From: Datnioides undecimradiatus
Lineage: Eukaryota; Chordata; Actinopteri; Lobotiformes; Datnioididae
Length of the DNA stretch: 64,000 nucleotides
Direction of reading: 5' to 3'
Assembly: GCA_008933995.1 (NCBI GenBank)
Contig: WARS01000138.1
Location: 269,001 to 333,000 of the forward strand
Shown here: piece by piece, positions 25,201 to 38,032 of the stretch
How positions within the stretch are numbered: the stretch's first letter is position 1
How the letters are laid out: each line of letters begins with the position of its first letter
Position numbers and translations under genes: made by a program
The notes under the pieces: model-generated
Databases searched by the model: none
What the model saw: the letters and a program-made list of their open reading frames with translations, nothing else
What the model was told of the DNA's origin: nothing

Positions 25201-27375
25201 CAGCTGCTTTCACACCAGTCTCTGCTCTGCGCGTAGATTCGAAGCTGGGGGCAGCAGAGGTGTGGACGTCTCGGCAGGCCCTGCAGGACCTGTACCAGAA
25301 GATGCTGGTCACCGACCTGGAGTACGCCCTGGACAAGAAGGTGGAGCAGGACCTGTAAGCTGCCCCGCCTCCAGAGCCCCGATCCCTCCAGTAAAACCCA
25401 GTGTGGGAGCAGTTTGTCACGGTGGTCCTGATGGTGGTTTTGTGTCTGTGGACCTGCAGGTGGAACCATGCTTTTAAGAACCAGATCACCACGCTGCAGA
25501 GCCAGGCCAAGAACCGAGCCAACCCCAACCGCAGCGAGGTGCAGGCCAACCTGTCGCTGTTTCTGGAGGCTGCCAGTGGCTTCTACACACAGGTGAGGCG
25601 CAGGTGGAGCTGAACACGCAGAGGGTTTGGCCTTCACATCCCATCAGTCCTGCTGCTCCTCAGTGAATCCACCCAGGCCTGGACTCTGATCCAATCTGGT
25701 TTCCAAAACATGAAAATGGATTTAAAGTAAAACTCACTTTGTGTTTCCTGAGCTTTTAATTTTTAATCTTTAGTCTGAGAGTTGATGTATTCAGAGTCGT
25801 TCACTGTAAAACCTTCGTCCAGCTGGACCCTGTGTCACCCTGACATGTCGTCATGATTTCACCCTTTTCTGTTCGTCCGCTAGAAAACACGTCTGTGTTA
25901 AAGAAATAAGAAAAGGTGAAAACCAGTTTGTGATGTAACAGGAAGTGTCGCGCTTCTTCTAATATTAGTATTAATTTGATTTGAATGGTTATCAGCGACC
26001 TCTTTGTGATCAGAGGAAGTGATGTTGACAAGCTGAGCTGCAAAGTCAACGTGACCTTTATTGAAAACACTGATCTGACGTGTGAAATCACAGCTGCTGA
26101 CTGCAGCAGAGTGCAGCTCATCTGAAGTGTTCAGAGGGCGTCAGTGTGACCCGCAGACAGATGTCTGACCTGCTGCTCTGCTGTCCGTAGCTCCTGCAGG
26201 AGCTGTGCACTGTGTTCAACGTGGACCTGCCGTGTCGCGTCAAGTCGTCTCAGCTCGGCATCATCAGCAATAAACAGAGCAACACCAGCGCCATCGTCAC
26301 GCCGCAGCCCAGCTCCTGCTCCTACATCTGCCAGCACTGCCTCGTCCACCTCGGAGACATAGGTGAGAGACTCCTCTGACTGCAGAGACTGTGTGCAGAC
26401 AGAAGAAGCGTGTGTTCATGGTGTTTGTGTGTTTCAGCACGGTACCGTAACCAGACGAGTCAGGCCGAGTCCTACTACCGACATGCTGCTCAGCTGGTCC
26501 CGTCAAACGGTGAGTCGCTGCAGGCGTGGCCTCTGACTTTGAGTTTGAACTGTTGCACCTGAAGCAGGTTGTTGCCTTCAGCCTCTGAGCTCGGCTGCAT
26601 CGCAGTGAGATAAGTTCTGTTTCAGCACAGACGGAGAGTAGAGCAGGTTTTCATCTGCAGCCGTGTTGACAGTTTGTCTGTGCGCGTGCTGATGCTGCTC
26701 CGTGTCCCCTGCAGGTCAGCCCTACAACCAGCTGGCCATCCTGGCGTCCTCTAAGGGAGACCACCTCACCACCATCTTCTACTACTGCCGCAGCATCGCA
26801 GTCAAGTTCCCCTTCCCAGCAGCCTCCACCAACCTGCAGAAGGCCCTGTCCAAGGCTCTGGAGAGGTGACGCAGCCAGTTGACATGTGTTTGTTTAGCAG
26901 CCTGAGATCTCTCCCTAAACGGTGCAGTGACTGTGATGTTTCTGCTCCTGCAGCCGCGATGAGGTGAAAACCAAGTGGAGCGTGTCGGATTTCATCAGGG
27001 CCTTCATCAAGTTTCACGGTCACGTCTACCTGAGCAAGAGTCTGGACAAGCTGGACGCTCTCAGGGAGAAACTGGAGGAGCAGTTTCAGGTACAACAGCC
27101 AGGAGTCGCTGATGCTGATTGAGGCCTGCAGTCGGATTTAAGGTCTGTATATGACTGTGTGTGTTTGTGTGTGTGTGTCTGCGCGTGCGTGTGCGCAGAG
27201 GCTGATCCTGCAGAAAGCCTTCAGCTCCCAGCAGCTGGTCCACATCACTGTCATCAACCTGTTTGAGCTGCACCACCTCAGAGACCTGACGGCTGAGGGC
27301 GGCGAGCAGAGCTACAGCAGCGAGCAGCAGATCAGCTGGTTCCAGCTGCTTGGACTCTTCAGTAAGAAACACACG

Positions 27376-27406
<31 letters not shown>

Positions 27407-30400
27407 TCTCTCATGCTGCCGGTAACATTGACGTTCTCTGACTCGGGCTGGTCCAGACTCGGAGTGTTTGACGTGTTGCCTCACAGCTGTTAAACGTGTG
27501 TGGATGTGACGCTCTGGTGGTTCCTGTGGGCGGCTGATGTGAAGGGGAACTGATGACTTCTGACTTCCTGTCTCCTTCAGTGTCCTTCCTGGGAGTCATG
27601 TGCAGCCGTGCTCTGCTCAACAAGAACCGGGGGGAAGAGATCATGGGGGAGTGTCCTCTGCCGGCCATCAAAGTCTCTCTGGATTGGCTCAGACTGAGAC
27701 CCAGCGTCTTCCACGAGGCTGCCGTCGACAAGAGGCCGCAGTAAGTGTTTAACTGACGCTTAGTGGTTTTACTGCGCTGTAGCTGTGAACAGGAAGTCTG
27801 ACTCTCCTCTTCCGTCCCTCAGCATCTGGCCCTGGTTCGTCTCCATCCTCAACAGTTTCCATCCCAAAGAGGACGACGTGTCCTGTTCCTCAGGTGGGAC
27901 ATTCGCTGGTACCGATGGTTGTTTTAGCTCAGTGATGGGAGCTGTGATGTGACTCCGGCAGGTGTGAGGTCAGAGGACGCGATGCAGCTCCTCGCCATCC
28001 GTCCTGCTGCAGCTCGCAGATGCTCTCACACGTCTGCACACGTCAGACTCTCAGCAAATCGTCACACCCACCTGCTGTCATGACAACTGTGTGGTCTGAC
28101 TGTGTGCATGTCAGCTGCTGCAGCTGAAGGTGTGTTTGTTCTCTCCGCAGTGACGCCCCTGCCGGAGGAGTTTGAGCTGCAGGGCTTCTTGGCGCTCCGG
28201 CCGGCTCTGAGGTACTGCAGCTGTTCGACGGTGCGAGGATGTTGAATCAGTCGGGATGTTTCCATGTTTTGATGTCTGTTGTGTTTCAGGTCCCTGGACT
28301 TCACCAAAGGTCACCAGGGCATCCTGGTGGACAGAGACGGGCTGCCAGTCCACACCCGCCACCAGAGGCTCATCAGTCTGGGCAAATGGGTGGCCGACAA
28401 CCAGCCGGGGTGAGAGACTGTCTGCTGCAGCGCTGATCCGATCAGCTGGTCATCGCTCTCTGCAACATGTCGAACTGTCACAGTGTGAGCTGGTCTCTGA
28501 GCTCTGTGACATCACATGGGTGTATGAGCTGTGTGTCCTGTCTGCAGGCTGATCCAGTGCAGAGTCAGTGAGGATGGCGTCCTCGTCTTCATCACCGACA
28601 TTCCCGAGCAGGCCATCGAGGAGCCGCTGGAGAAGGAGGCGCCGGTGCTGCAGGAGTCGTCCAACGGCGAGCAGACGCCCATCGACGGCGGTAACTGCGG
28701 CCTGAAGTCAGTGCTGTCGGCGGGGAAGACGCAGAGCTCATGGCCCGACAGCAGCGACCGACCTGTCGTCACCTTCAAGGAGAACATCAAACCCCGCGAG
28801 CAGAGCCGCGAGCCGACACGGAACCACCACCTGAAGGACAGCGGCAAGGAGCGGCGAGACTTCGGCAAAGGCAACGGGGCTGCTGGGAAGGCAGAGCTGA
28901 AGAGGGACGGCAAGAGGAAGAGCGAGCTGAGAAAAGCTGCACATGAGAAAAGTTCTGACGCGGGAAAACAGGTGAGACCGCTCAGACTGACGCGACCTCA
29001 CCCGGTGGCTTCGCAGCAGCCGCTGAGCGTCTTCTCGTCTCCTCCCGCTCAGGTGAAGGCGCAGACGGAGCTCAGGAAGACGCCGGTGTCCGAGGCCAAG
29101 AAGACGCCCGTCACTCAAACCCAGACCACCTGCTCCTCCCAGTTCATCCCCATCCATCATCCTGGAGCCTTCCCACCACTGCCCAGCAGGCCCGGTACAC
29201 ACACACAGGCACACAGGCACATAGATACGCACACACAGGCACATAGATACGCACACACAGGCACATAGATACGCACACACAGGCACATACACACGCACAC
29301 ACAGGCACATACACACGCACACACAGGCACATACACACGCACATACACGCACATAGACACACACAGGCACATACATACGCACACTCTCTCTCTCACTGTA
29401 TAGAAAACAGGTCGACAGTCAGAGGGAACAGTCAACCTGCTCGCTTCCCTCCTTCCCTCAGCCTGACCCTCGTGGATCCACTTATCGTTCAGTGAATGTA
29501 AACTCTGCAGGCTCTCTTCGTCCTCTGCTGTGTCTGACTGTAAATCTTGCTCCTGATTGGCTCCTCTGCAGGTTTCCCTCCCTCAGCCTATGTGATCCCG
29601 CCCCCGGTGGCGTTCCCGGGGCTTCAGGTGAATCCGGGCTTCACCTTCTCCACTGGAGTGTCCGTCCCTGGACCGTTCCTCCAGCCGGGTGTGCACACCC
29701 AGGCCGGCTCCCAGGCCGGGAAGCAGTCCCACATTCCCTACAGTCAGCAGAGACCCTCTGGTCCCGGTCCCGGGCAGGGGCCGGGATCCTCGGGCCAGGG
29801 CCCGGGACCCATGAACCAGGGCCCCGCCCAGGGTCAGCAGCCCCAGACCCAGTCGCCCTCCCAGCAGGCCTTGCAGCAGTCGGTGCAGCTGCAGGTGCAG
29901 GCAATGAACCAGCAGCAGCAGCAGTCTCCCACCAAACCGGTCCAGCAGGTCGGGATGGGCAAGAGTCCACCTCACCACCCGGGGCTGCAGCAGGTCAGTG
30001 TCCTAGACTCTCACACAGACCCAGCAGAGCCCAGGAGGCCCCCGCTGACACGTTGAACTCTGTGTTTCTGCAGTACATGCAGGTCCAGGACCAGCCGGCT
30101 CAGATGTGGAACCAGGCTCAGGCTGCTCTGCAGAAGATCTCCCCCATGCCCATGTCCATGAAGCAGCCTCAGCAGCAGCAGACCTTCTACATGGCGGCGC
30201 AGGATCCTCTCAAACTGTACGAGCACCAGCTGCAGCCGCCTGCGCAGCCGCAGCTCTCCAACATCGACAAGAAGATCAAGTACCCCAACGTCAAGATGCA
30301 GGACTTCTACTGGGAGCCGTCTTACCGGATCGGGGACGGTCTGGCTGTGATGGCAGACCGGATGAAGAGGCCTCCGCCAGGTGGTATCTGTCCTGAGCAG

Positions 30401-33076
30401 GACCCCTCCGCCGGGTCCAGGGGACCCCCGTTTGAGGTGAGCATCTGAGAAACAGGAGGTCCAGACCTGCTGCTTCTGTCTCTGCGCTGCTTCTTCCTGT
30501 TTCCTCCTTTTCTGTTCTCTGATTGGAGGGTTCAGACGAGTCACAGGCGAGAGAAACACACTTGGTTTAGACGCCTGGTTCAGAGCAGCTGTTACAGAGC
30601 GACACACACACACACAGACCATGTCTGAGGCCTGTTTCTCTGTTCGCTGTCTGCTGTCTCTGTCACCTTGAACTGATCTGTGTTCAGCTTCTGATGCTTC
30701 AGTGTAACTTTCCTTCTGTCCACCTCCGTCTTACCGGCTCGCTTCTTTCTTCTTCTCTTCTCTTTTTACCCCCTCCTCCTCCTCCTCCTTTTCTTCTTCC
30801 TCTTGCTCCATCTCTCACCAGGACAACAAGAGCTCGCCTCTTCTACCTCCTGACCTGTTAAAAACTCTAGCAGATTTTGAGGAGGAGGAGGAGCTCGTCT
30901 TTACTAAGCCTCCTGATTTCTTCCAGGCCTTGGCTGGCCCTCTTAGCACTGCTCCTGGACCAAACATATTTGTATGTAGCCCCGTCTTCTGCCTCCACCC
31001 CCCCACCACCTCCCACACCAACCCCCACTCAGTCCTGCAGCCACACTCTGCTCATTGTTTCTGTTGCGTAGAGCGATGAAGGCTCAGTTTAACTTCACTG
31101 CTCAGCCACACTCTGCAGATTCAGACCTCAGATTCAGCGTGTCAGCGCAATCTGAAGCTTCACAGGAGGGAAACCAGCACTGAGTCGGGGATGAACCGGC
31201 CGGTCAGGTTGTCTGCTGCCTCTGGGGTCAGTGTCGCCGCCTGTGACGCTTCAGATTGTGGCTGTAATGCAGATCCAGCACAGACACTGATGTTTGTTAG
31301 CTTCTGCTGTGGAGCAGCTGCAGGGTTTGTTGGCACTCGATGCGTCTGGATGATCGGATCACATGTTCACACACCTGGCAGCCATTTTTACACAGTTCAT
31401 ATTGAAACAGGTGTGTTCACTGATGCAGCAGAAGTTGATGCCTGTCTGTGCTTCCTCTCTGCAGCTGCCAAACCAGACCAGGATGGAGAGCGCCCCAGAG
31501 GTCGTCGGCCAGTCGTCTTCTCTGCTGCCCATGTCTGGCTTCCCCATGCAGGTCAGGACCGACTGTGTCACTGCAGGAGACGACGTGTTGTCTCACCTGC
31601 CGGTTCTGATGTGGGAGGCTGCGGCTCGCCTTTCAGCCGCTCTGCAGGTTAAACAGTTTGAATTAAACCAGACGAGACTGATCAGCTGATGTGTAACAGA
31701 CTGACGGGCTGTCGTAGCACTGATCAGCCAGCAGGTGGTGAAGTTTGTCAGCTGAATCACTCGGAGACGAGCCTGAGCCAGATGTCAGCGTAAAGTCACG
31801 ATGATTTAATTCATGTTCAGCGTCTGATCAATCACACGAGATGTAAAATCAGTTTTATTGATTGATTCACGTCCAACTCTGATCATCTGACAGACGTTGA
31901 CTCTGCTGAAATGTGTGTCTCTGTGGCCAAACTGATTGATGACAGAATCAGTTAACGAGGTGATTGATCGTTTGGTCTGAACAGAAACTTTGACTGTGAT
32001 TGAATGAACCAGTGTGGGACTGATGATCAGTGATCAATCAGCATCTGATCGATCGGCCGTCGTGTCTTCATGTGTTCAGGAGTACAACCAGAACAGCATC
32101 TTCAGTCAGGCCTACGGCAAGAACCTGCCGCCCAGCTCCAAGCCTGACGCTCCCATGATGCACCAGGAGCCGTCCCTGTACTCGCTGTTTGAAGGGACTC
32201 CGTGGTCCCCCTCCCTCCCCGCCAGCTCAGGTACGTCACACCAGCAAACACTCAGCTGTTTCGTACTCAGCAGCAGCCAGACGTGGTCCTGATTGATACT
32301 GTCCTCCGATTGGCAGATCACTCCACCCCAGCCAGCCAATCCCCTCACTCCTCCAACCCCAGCAGCCTGCCATCCTCCCCCCCAACACACAACCACGGAG
32401 CCATGCCCTTCTCCAACTTCGGCCCCATCGGGACTCCAGACAGCCGGGACCGCAGGGTGGTGGACCGCTGGAAGGCCGACAAGACCGGTGAGAACGGGGC
32501 CTGGCCTGGAGAGGGTCCGGGGGGACCGGAGAGGGTCCGGGGGGTTGAGATAAAGTCCAGTTGTGGTTCTGAAGTTCAGGTCTCATTGAGTGGCTCCTCG
32601 TTAATGAACCGCACGCAGGGCTCAGGCGCCTGGCGTGTCCTGATGTAACGGTTGCTGTTGCTGATGAGATGCTGACGTGTGATTGGTGTGTTGTGTTTCA
32701 GGTGCGGTCAGCGGCTTCGGTCTGGACTACCTCCCGGCCGCGGCCTCCTCTGCAGCTTCAGACACCAGCTGGCACCAGGCCGGACCCACGGGCAGCTCCT
32801 GGACCAATCAGGAGTCTCCGATGGAGGAGTCGTCCTCCACCGTGCTGCTTGACAGCCTGAAGGTCGGCGAGCTCGCTCACGTCTGTGACGCTTCCTGTCA
32901 GAGGGAGGTGCCGGCTGTTTCCAGATGTTCACTCTGTTCTTCCTGTGTTTCGTCCTCTGCAGTCGATCTGGTCGAGCTCCATGATGCAGCCGGGCCCGTC
33001 GGCGCTGGAGCAGCTCCTCCTGCAGCAGAAGCAGAAGCAGCAGCGAGGTCACGGCGCCATGAACCCGCCTCACTGA
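22263..33076 (+). CDS. smg7: SMG7 nonsense-mediated mRNA decay factor (smg7)
   Basis: This adaptor binds phosphorylated UPF1 with SMG5 and recruits decay enzymes. Exons: 22263-22288, 23182-23213, 25237-25354, 25460-25592, 26191-26362, 26438-26509, 26715-26865, 26954-27089, 27199-27361, 27581-27740, 27823-27893, 28151-28211, 28290-28409, 28548-28971, 29053-29194, 29572-29993, 30074-30436, 30822-30971, 31465-31551, 32080-32230, 32317-32487, 32702-32862 and 32963-33076. They sum to 3,600 bp, giving 1,199 residues (human ~1,137-1,178). The N-terminal ~500 residues are the 14-3-3-like TPR fold ([36 protein letters not shown]). Then come a low-complexity linker, a Q/P-rich region (exon at 29572), an acidic EEEEE stretch, and the conserved tail with [19 protein letters not shown] and a C-terminus ending TMNPPH-like (AMNPPH). 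The start MNLCAQYLR matches the family N-terminus. The last donor is a weak GTCGGC. Confidence 0.96.
28972..29052 (+). other. smg7: 81-bp in-frame smg7 mini-intron (possible exitron)
   Basis: GTGAGA at 28972 and CCCGCTCAG ending at 29052 bound 81 bp, 27 codons with no stop. Splicing it gives [17 protein letters not shown], matching the family; retaining it adds an in-frame basic/proline-rich insert (starting [11 protein letters not shown]). Confidence 0.65.
29195..29385. repeat. ACACACAGGCACATAGATACGC minisatellite in smg7 intron 15
   Basis: Starts at the intron donor itself (GTACACACACA). Imperfect ~20-22 bp units of CA-rich sequence. Its Cys/Val-rich reverse frames are spurious. Confidence 0.85.
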
Positions 33077-35280
33077 ACGGCAGCCGAGGCGGCGCTTTGT
33101 GTCCGGACGTCAACAACACCACCACCAGGAGAAACGGGAGGAAACAGCAGAAGTTTGACGAAGACGAGCTCCAACTAAAATGGAAAATTAAACCGGTGAG
33201 AAACGGTGGAGGCTGGGGAGGCGACACGGCCCCCCGACGAGGCTGAAACACCACCCCCACCCCCTCGGCTGTCGAGGAGCGGTGACGCCCCTCCTGGACC
33301 GGAGGGCGCGGGATCTCTTCAACCGTGGCGCCACGTGCCACGCCACTGCCGGGTTTCCTTCAGCCGGCGGGAATCTGAACTTTGAGGAACACGCCCCCCC
33401 TCACCACCACAACCCCCCGGTTTAAGATGGACGCCACATCTCCACCACCCCTCTCTCATCAGGAAGAACTTAAAAAAATAAACGGGCCGACCTCCTGGAC
33501 GTCTGCTCGGGCCGGTCGGAGCGCCAGTTTTTAGCGTCTCCACCGCCGCAGACTGAAGCAGGGGCGCCGTGAGAGAGCGAGGACGGTGTGGTGGTCGGGT
33601 TCTGGGGGGAGGTCAGGTGAAGCGCCGGGGGTCAAAACAGACTGGACTTTCTGATCTCATTCATTTTCATTAGTGTGGAGGAGGGGGAGGAGGAGGAGGG
33701 GGAGGAGGTCTCTGTAGTGTAGTGGTTGAATGAAGGAAGGAGGACGATTGGCTGAACAGCTATAAATATATAAATATATATTGCCATAGTTGGACTTTAA
33801 ATGGGCCTTGTCTCTCAGCCACGTGAGGACGAGGACTCAACGCTGCTGCGTGAGACCAGGTGTGCAGCGTCACCTGGGCCGAGCGCTCGCACTGTGTCCG
33901 ACCTTTACAAGGAAGAGGAGGCCCGACGACGGGACGGCTCCGCCAGGAAATGCCACAGGACAGAAGGAGCGGGGCTGAGAACATGAAGCCGTCAGGTTAG
34001 GGGTAGTTTTAGCTTCAGAGACGGCGGATATTAACAAACAGCTGTACTTTGTGATTTGTTCGTAGCAGTTTTAGCTTCACGCCCTCTGAGGTGAACACAG
34101 GTTTGTCTGTTAGCTTCCTGCTTGAGTGTTGGCGGGGTTTCTCTCCCGCTGTGGCCTCTTCTTCCTCTTGTTTCTTTACTTAATGAAGAAAAAACCCGAT
34201 GTAACCCTGCTCGCGCTCTGAAACCTGCACCTTTCTTTATGTTCATCTTCTGCCTTTTTACTGGTTTTAAGCAGCTCTGTGCCTCCTCTGGGCCCCTCAC
34301 TGTCCCACTGCGCTGACACACAGGTGCAGCAGGGCGACTCTGTTCAGCTGTTTATGAACTGAAGCGAGTTGGAGCTTTTTATTTCACCTGGAACTGAAGC
34401 GGAACGTCAGAGGAACGTCAGAGGAACCAGAACTAAACACCTTGTTTTGTACAGAAACGTTTGAATTCGCCCCATCACACCATCAGAATAAGAAGCAGCA
34501 CAGAGTCTGTTTTTCAGGCTGCAGGCGACTTATAAATCAGAAATACTTCGGTTTAAAATGTCAGAAAGTTTAAAAAACAAACAAAGTCGTCTCTGAAATG
34601 TTTGGCACCATCAGAGACCAGGAAACGTTTGTGTTTGAGGAGCTGGATCCAGACTTTCTGCTGAAACAACACGGTTTATTTCACTTCCTGTTGCTGAGCT
34701 CGTCAGTGAATCGACCTGCAGGTCGACGTTTCTCCCTCATGATCTGAACTTTACTGTGGAGTTTTGTTTGAAAGCTCTTTTCTTCTTCTACACTTGTTTA
34801 CCTGTAAACAGGAAGTGGCCCCCTGATGGTTCCTGTCTTGTTTTCAGTCCAGATCTAAAGCTCCTAGCCAGCGTTTCCTGAAAGGTTCCTGCGGTGGAAC
34901 CCAGCCGGAGGTTTCAGGGGTTTCATTTCTGTGGTTTCACCCTGCAGCAGCATTCACACGGTCAGTCCTGGTTGTTTCAGAGCCAATTCGAAAGCAGCGA
35001 GTGACAGCTGACCAGTCAGGACCCTCTGAGGCTCCACCGTGGCGCCGTAGGCTTCAGGCTCTGCAGGATGTGGCGGTTCAGACTGCAGCACTGTAACTTC
35101 CTGTCCAGTTGAGAGCAGCAGGAAGCTGTTTCCTACCTTCAGTCCAACACATTCAAAAGAGAAAAGCCTGTTTTTATTTTCCCGTCGAGGACGTTTTATT
35201 AAAAAGAGACGTGTCTATTTTCCGTGTGATTGTGCTTTTCATGTTGCATTTACAAAATGTATTTGAAAAATAATAAAGAC
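33077..35280 (+). other. smg7: smg7 3' UTR with AATAAA at 35272-35277
   Basis: There is no supported coding sequence after the stop at 33074-33076. The stretch runs through C-rich, then GGAGGAGG-rich (33676-33712) and T-rich sequence. It reaches an AATAAA at 35272-35277, preceded by an A/T-rich stretch resembling a 3' UTR end. Confidence 0.6.
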
Positions 35281-36303
35281 AAAATATTAATGAATGTGAG
35301 GACGAGTTTGGCCAGAAGCATCGAGGAGAGGCCACGCAGCTCTGAGCTGCTCCTGGTCCTGGTCCTGGTTTAGTTTGTGTTCGGAGTAAGAATGAATGGA
35401 CGATGTGTCGGGACTTTCCCATCTGGCCGTCTGTTTAGAGGCTTCAGGCGGCGGCGGCTGCACGGTGGTCGACAGTTTCGTGACGGGAAACATCAGATTT
35501 GACTTTGAGGCTTTTTGTGTTTCTGTCTCTCTGTAGACTTTGAGAATCAGCCTTTAAATAAACGTTAACTATGTTCTCCCTCGACACCGTGTCCTCGTCT
35601 GTTCCTGACTGTTGTTTGGCCTCTGAGGGGATGAAGGATTCAGGTCCTTCAAGACTCGAAACACGTGACATAACCGACCAATCAGACGCTCCACAACAGA
35701 CAGCGGTGGGTTAAGGTGAAGAGCTGCTTGCACATCCAGGTTTGCACAATAATCTGAAGCCTTTTGGTGCAGCAGCTGGAGACACAGCGGATTAAACTGT
35801 TGGCTGGTGTGATCAGTGACACAAAGGTGGTGCGCACCTGTCCACCCACGCGTCAGTGTCACCTGTTTACTGAGCAGCAGTACCCTGCCGTCCTAATGAA
35901 TGAATCAGTTAACACGTGAAGCTGACTGATTGGTCCTGAGCCTGACTGACAGCTTTGGTTTGGTGATGTAATGTGAAACTCAGAACAGCTCTGCCCACCT
36001 GTTTCCTGACTAAACATCCAGTCAGACAGGTTTAAAACACCTGCGCAGGTGTGCAGACGCTTCCCTAAGCTGTGAGTGCAGGAGGGCAGTAAAGCAGCAG
36101 GAGGGAGAGGCACCAAACAAGTTTGAAGACAAACGCAGCAAAACTGCAGATTTCTTGGTCTTCAGTGAAGTTTCAACCTGTGAGCTTTGGAAACGTGATT
36201 TCTGCTCCAGCAGGTCATGTGACCGTCGCGTGGCGCCTCCTGTGGTGTTCTCCTCCATCAGATAAGAGACGTCTCGTCTTCAAAGGAGCCACAGATGGTT
36301 GGT
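35281..36303. other. smg7-TRD intergenic spacer, no V segment seen
   Basis: About 1.0 kb without exon, RSS or immunoglobulin-fold V motifs (no Cys/Trp/YxC pattern) on either strand. Confidence 0.6.
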
Positions 36304-36393
36304 GAGCAAACCTCAGGCTGCCTTCAGCTGCTGCTGCTCCGAGTCTCGTAGAGAAACAGTTCAACAGTTTTTGTACGACGGTTTGTCACCGTG

Positions 36394-36401
36394 TCTACGA
36401 C
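36394..36401 (+). other. TRD diversity segment D1 (cassette 1)
   Basis: An 8-bp core TCTACGAC. The 5' 12-RSS has nonamer AGTTTTTGT 36366-36374, 12-bp spacer and heptamer CACCGTG 36387-36393. The 3' 23-RSS has heptamer CACAGTG 36402-36408, 23-bp spacer and nonamer ACAAAAACC 36432-36440. The 12/23 arrangement is diagnostic of a delta or beta D. Confidence 0.9.
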
Positions 36402-37585
36402 CACAGTGACTGAAGTCAGACTGACGCTGTGACAAAAACCTCTGCTGAGCCTCCGAGGCCTGAATGCTGGTCCTGGACTGGAACCTGCTCTGGTTCTGGG
36501 ACTCCTGTGAGTCCTGGAGGGTTTGGAAACAAGATTCACACGTTTTTTTTCAACTCCACCTGGAAAGTTTTGCTGAGCCCTCAGAAAACAGAAAACCAGA
36601 GTTTGGAGGTTTTGTCCCACAGGAAAGCCCTGAATCCTCCAGAGCAGTGATGTTTGTGTGTGATCAGGATCTGTTGTCCATCTACAGGAGCAACCAGTCG
36701 CCAGACCTCAGCCCAGGGTACTGCTGTCACCTCAGGAGAACCCTTAGAACAGACACGGAGAACAGTCAGGACAATAACAATAATGATAACCAAAGAAGCC
36801 AGCTACACACTCAGAGATCATGGAGGCGTTTGATTGGTTGTTACCTAGCAACAGTGACCCCATGCCAATAAATGACTTAAAGGTTTCTGGCATCACGTGT
36901 CGGGCTGCAACCATGACTTTGTGAGTCACTTTTAATGATTTATATTTAATAGGCGGCATTAAATCAAACAAGACCTAGGTTAGCATATACTAACTTAGCT
37001 GCGTGCTTGCTCGAGCTCAGAGTGCAGCTGAGGGGCTGATGGGAGAAGTCATCAGCTCTGCGGGCGTGATGAATGAAAAGGATTAAAAAGTGATAGCAAG
37101 TCGTAAATCAGACACCGGCGCTAAACTGACCACATTCCGTAGCCTGAGCAGTTAGCATGCTACCGTAAACTAAGATGTTAAAAATGCTAAACATTGTATG
37201 CCTGCTAAACATTAGCATGTTAGCACATGAGCAGCGTTACTTACATTAGCGATGACAAATGTTTCTGGTTTTTGATTAAATAAGTTTAATATAACATAAT
37301 ATCAATATATCATGTAATATATTATAAATATATAATATAATGTTTCCTCATTTGTGAACTTAAACACGTAGCTCATACAGTAAATGTTGATGCACTGACG
37401 TCTCATAACAGAACAGAGTTTGAATAATTGAAAGTATATTAATGTTGATTAATACAGATTGAAGCGATTTGTATTTACGTGAAGAAACGACTTTTGTGCG
37501 TGTTGTTGTTTGTTGTGGCATACAGGCTCGTCCGTCTCCTCCTGCAGCTGTGGGAGGTTTTTATGCATCGAGGTTTCTCCGATTG

Positions 37586-37601
37586 TTGGGAATTACGGAT
37601 A
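37586..37601 (+). other. TRD diversity segment D2 (cassette 1), 5' RSS degraded
   Basis: The 3' 23-RSS is good: CACAGTG 37602-37608, 23-bp spacer, ACTAAAACC 37632-37640. The 5' side has nonamer GGTTTTTAT 37556-37564, but the spacer is 14 bp and the heptamer CCGATTG has lost the coding-proximal GTG. Core about TTGGGAATTACGGATA. Confidence 0.7.
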
Positions 37602-37985
37602 CACAGTGACTGAACTTCCACTCACTGCTGAACTAAAACCTCCGCCTTCTAACCATCAGCTGACCGTCTGAAACGTCCAGGATCAATGGACAGACACCTG
37701 GGCGCTCTCTGGGCTTCAGGTGAATCCTCAGCTGCTGCGTTCTGCCAAGCCGTCAGATTTCTTCATTTCAGTGAACATCGTCTCCCTGGGCAGCCCAGGC
37801 TGCTGAAATCCCTGCTTTTTCGTGTATTTTCAGGTTAATGGACATCAGGCTCTCTGTGTTTTGCTTGTGTCTGTGCCGTCGGCACCGCCTGAATCCTCAT
37901 GAAGAGAGCATTTTTAATCTTTTTGAGCTTCTCTGGGGGCGATGGGCAGCTCAAGAGAGTTTTTGTATGGGGCTGCTGTACTGCT

Positions 37986-38032
37986 GTCTTTGGTGATTTG
38001 GAAATGCCATAAATCTCACCGTCGAGCGAAAG
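37986..38032 (+). pseudogene. TRD joining segment (cassette 1), probably non-functional
   Basis: Nonamer AGTTTTTGT 37958-37966 and 12-bp spacer are present, but the heptamer position reads TACTGCT. The J core is FGNAINLTVERK with donor GTAAG, and an in-frame TGA lies just before the Phe codon. Confidence 0.65.

Noticed and set aside
28738-29435. Long Cys/Val-rich minus-strand frames (up to 214 residues)
   Set aside because: They are reverse translations of smg7 exon sequence and the CA-rich minisatellite in the next intron.
32683-33246. 187-residue frame running past the smg7 stop
   Set aside because: It crosses the last intron in another frame; the supported tail is SIWSSSMM to MNPPH ending at 33076.
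35569-36116. Minus-strand frames of 85-97 residues searched as possible V segments
   Set aside because: No Cys-Trp-Cys spacing, no leader exon and no 23-RSS.
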